DNA of 34,869 nucleotides, taken from UBA1413 sp037447215 (GTDB lineage: Bacteria > Bacteroidota > Bacteroidia > Bacteroidales > Prolixibacteraceae). The translations under genes and the position numbers were made by a program. Location: assembly GCA_037447215.1 (NCBI GenBank), contig JBBIHB010000030.1:1-34869 (forward strand). The letters run 5' to 3'. Numbering within the stretch: the first letter of the stretch is position 1; every line of letters begins with the position of its first letter. Under the pieces are notes generated by a model. The model was not told the DNA's origin. It saw only the letters and a list, made by a program, of their open reading frames with translations, and ran no database searches. Positions 34,825 to 34,869 of the stretch are shown one piece after another.

Positions 34825-34869
34825 GTCAAGTCAAAATTGACGGATAAAGCTTTTTGAGTTTAACCCGTG

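Noticed and set aside
34825..34869. Insertion-sequence end next to the truncated methyltransferase
   Set aside because: The imperfect repeat GTCAA..TTGAC is too short, and the window ends before any transposase or inverted repeat could be confirmed.

Overview
The window looks like chromosomal DNA from a member of the phylum Bacteroidota, most likely of the Bacteroidales/Marinilabiliales type. Three things point there: a complete type IX secretion core (porP/sprF-gldK-gldL-gldM-gldN), promoter-like TAnnTTTG -7 elements just upstream of several genes, and the housekeeping proteins themselves (zinc-finger-less TopA with glycine/arginine C-terminal repeats, long KamA-type radical SAM protein). 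No rRNA, tRNA, CRISPR array or intact insertion sequence was seen.

Layout. 1-3.9 kb: a DASS/SLC13 anion symporter and an exported class C beta-lactamase-like serine hydrolase, both on the minus strand. 3.9-6.1 kb: the ribosome-assembly GTPases der and era as a minus-strand pair. 6.2-8.5 kb: a KamA-family radical SAM protein, divergent from era. 8.7-13.6 kb: a translationally coupled pair, a 1420-residue GAF-like/receiver/PPDK_N fusion protein followed by a NarL/LuxR-type regulator whose phosphoacceptor Asp is Asn. 13.7-15.0 kb: gdhA with its own promoter, a perfect palindrome upstream and a terminator downstream. 15.3-18.3 kb: yidD and a tightly overlapped znuA-znuC-znuB operon ending in a small four-CxxC protein. 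18.3-25.6 kb: the type IX secretion/gliding operon on the minus strand, with a terminator after gldN and a second gldK paralogue beyond it. 25.7-29.2 kb: an arginase-superfamily protein with a damaged metal site, overlapped with topA. 29.4-31.7 kb: a class A penicillin-binding protein. 31.8-33.4 kb: a small hypothetical protein and rlmN. 33.4-34.9 kb: a visibly AT-richer, decayed restriction-modification pair: a PmeII-family endonuclease broken by an in-frame TAA, and a methyltransferase that lacks its N-terminal catalytic motif.

How the genes may work together. GldL/GldM form the proton-driven motor, GldK/GldN the periplasmic ring, and PorP/SprF an outer-membrane partner of type IX secretion. 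ZnuABC imports zinc, and the coupled Cys-rich protein may bind it. The fusion protein and its Asn-receiver regulator sit directly upstream of glutamate dehydrogenase. A link to nitrogen/carbon control is therefore possible, but that is inference from position only. The most unusual item is the GAF-like/REC/REC/PPDK_N plus Asn-receiver regulator pair. The clearest direct observation of gene decay is the restriction-modification remnant.
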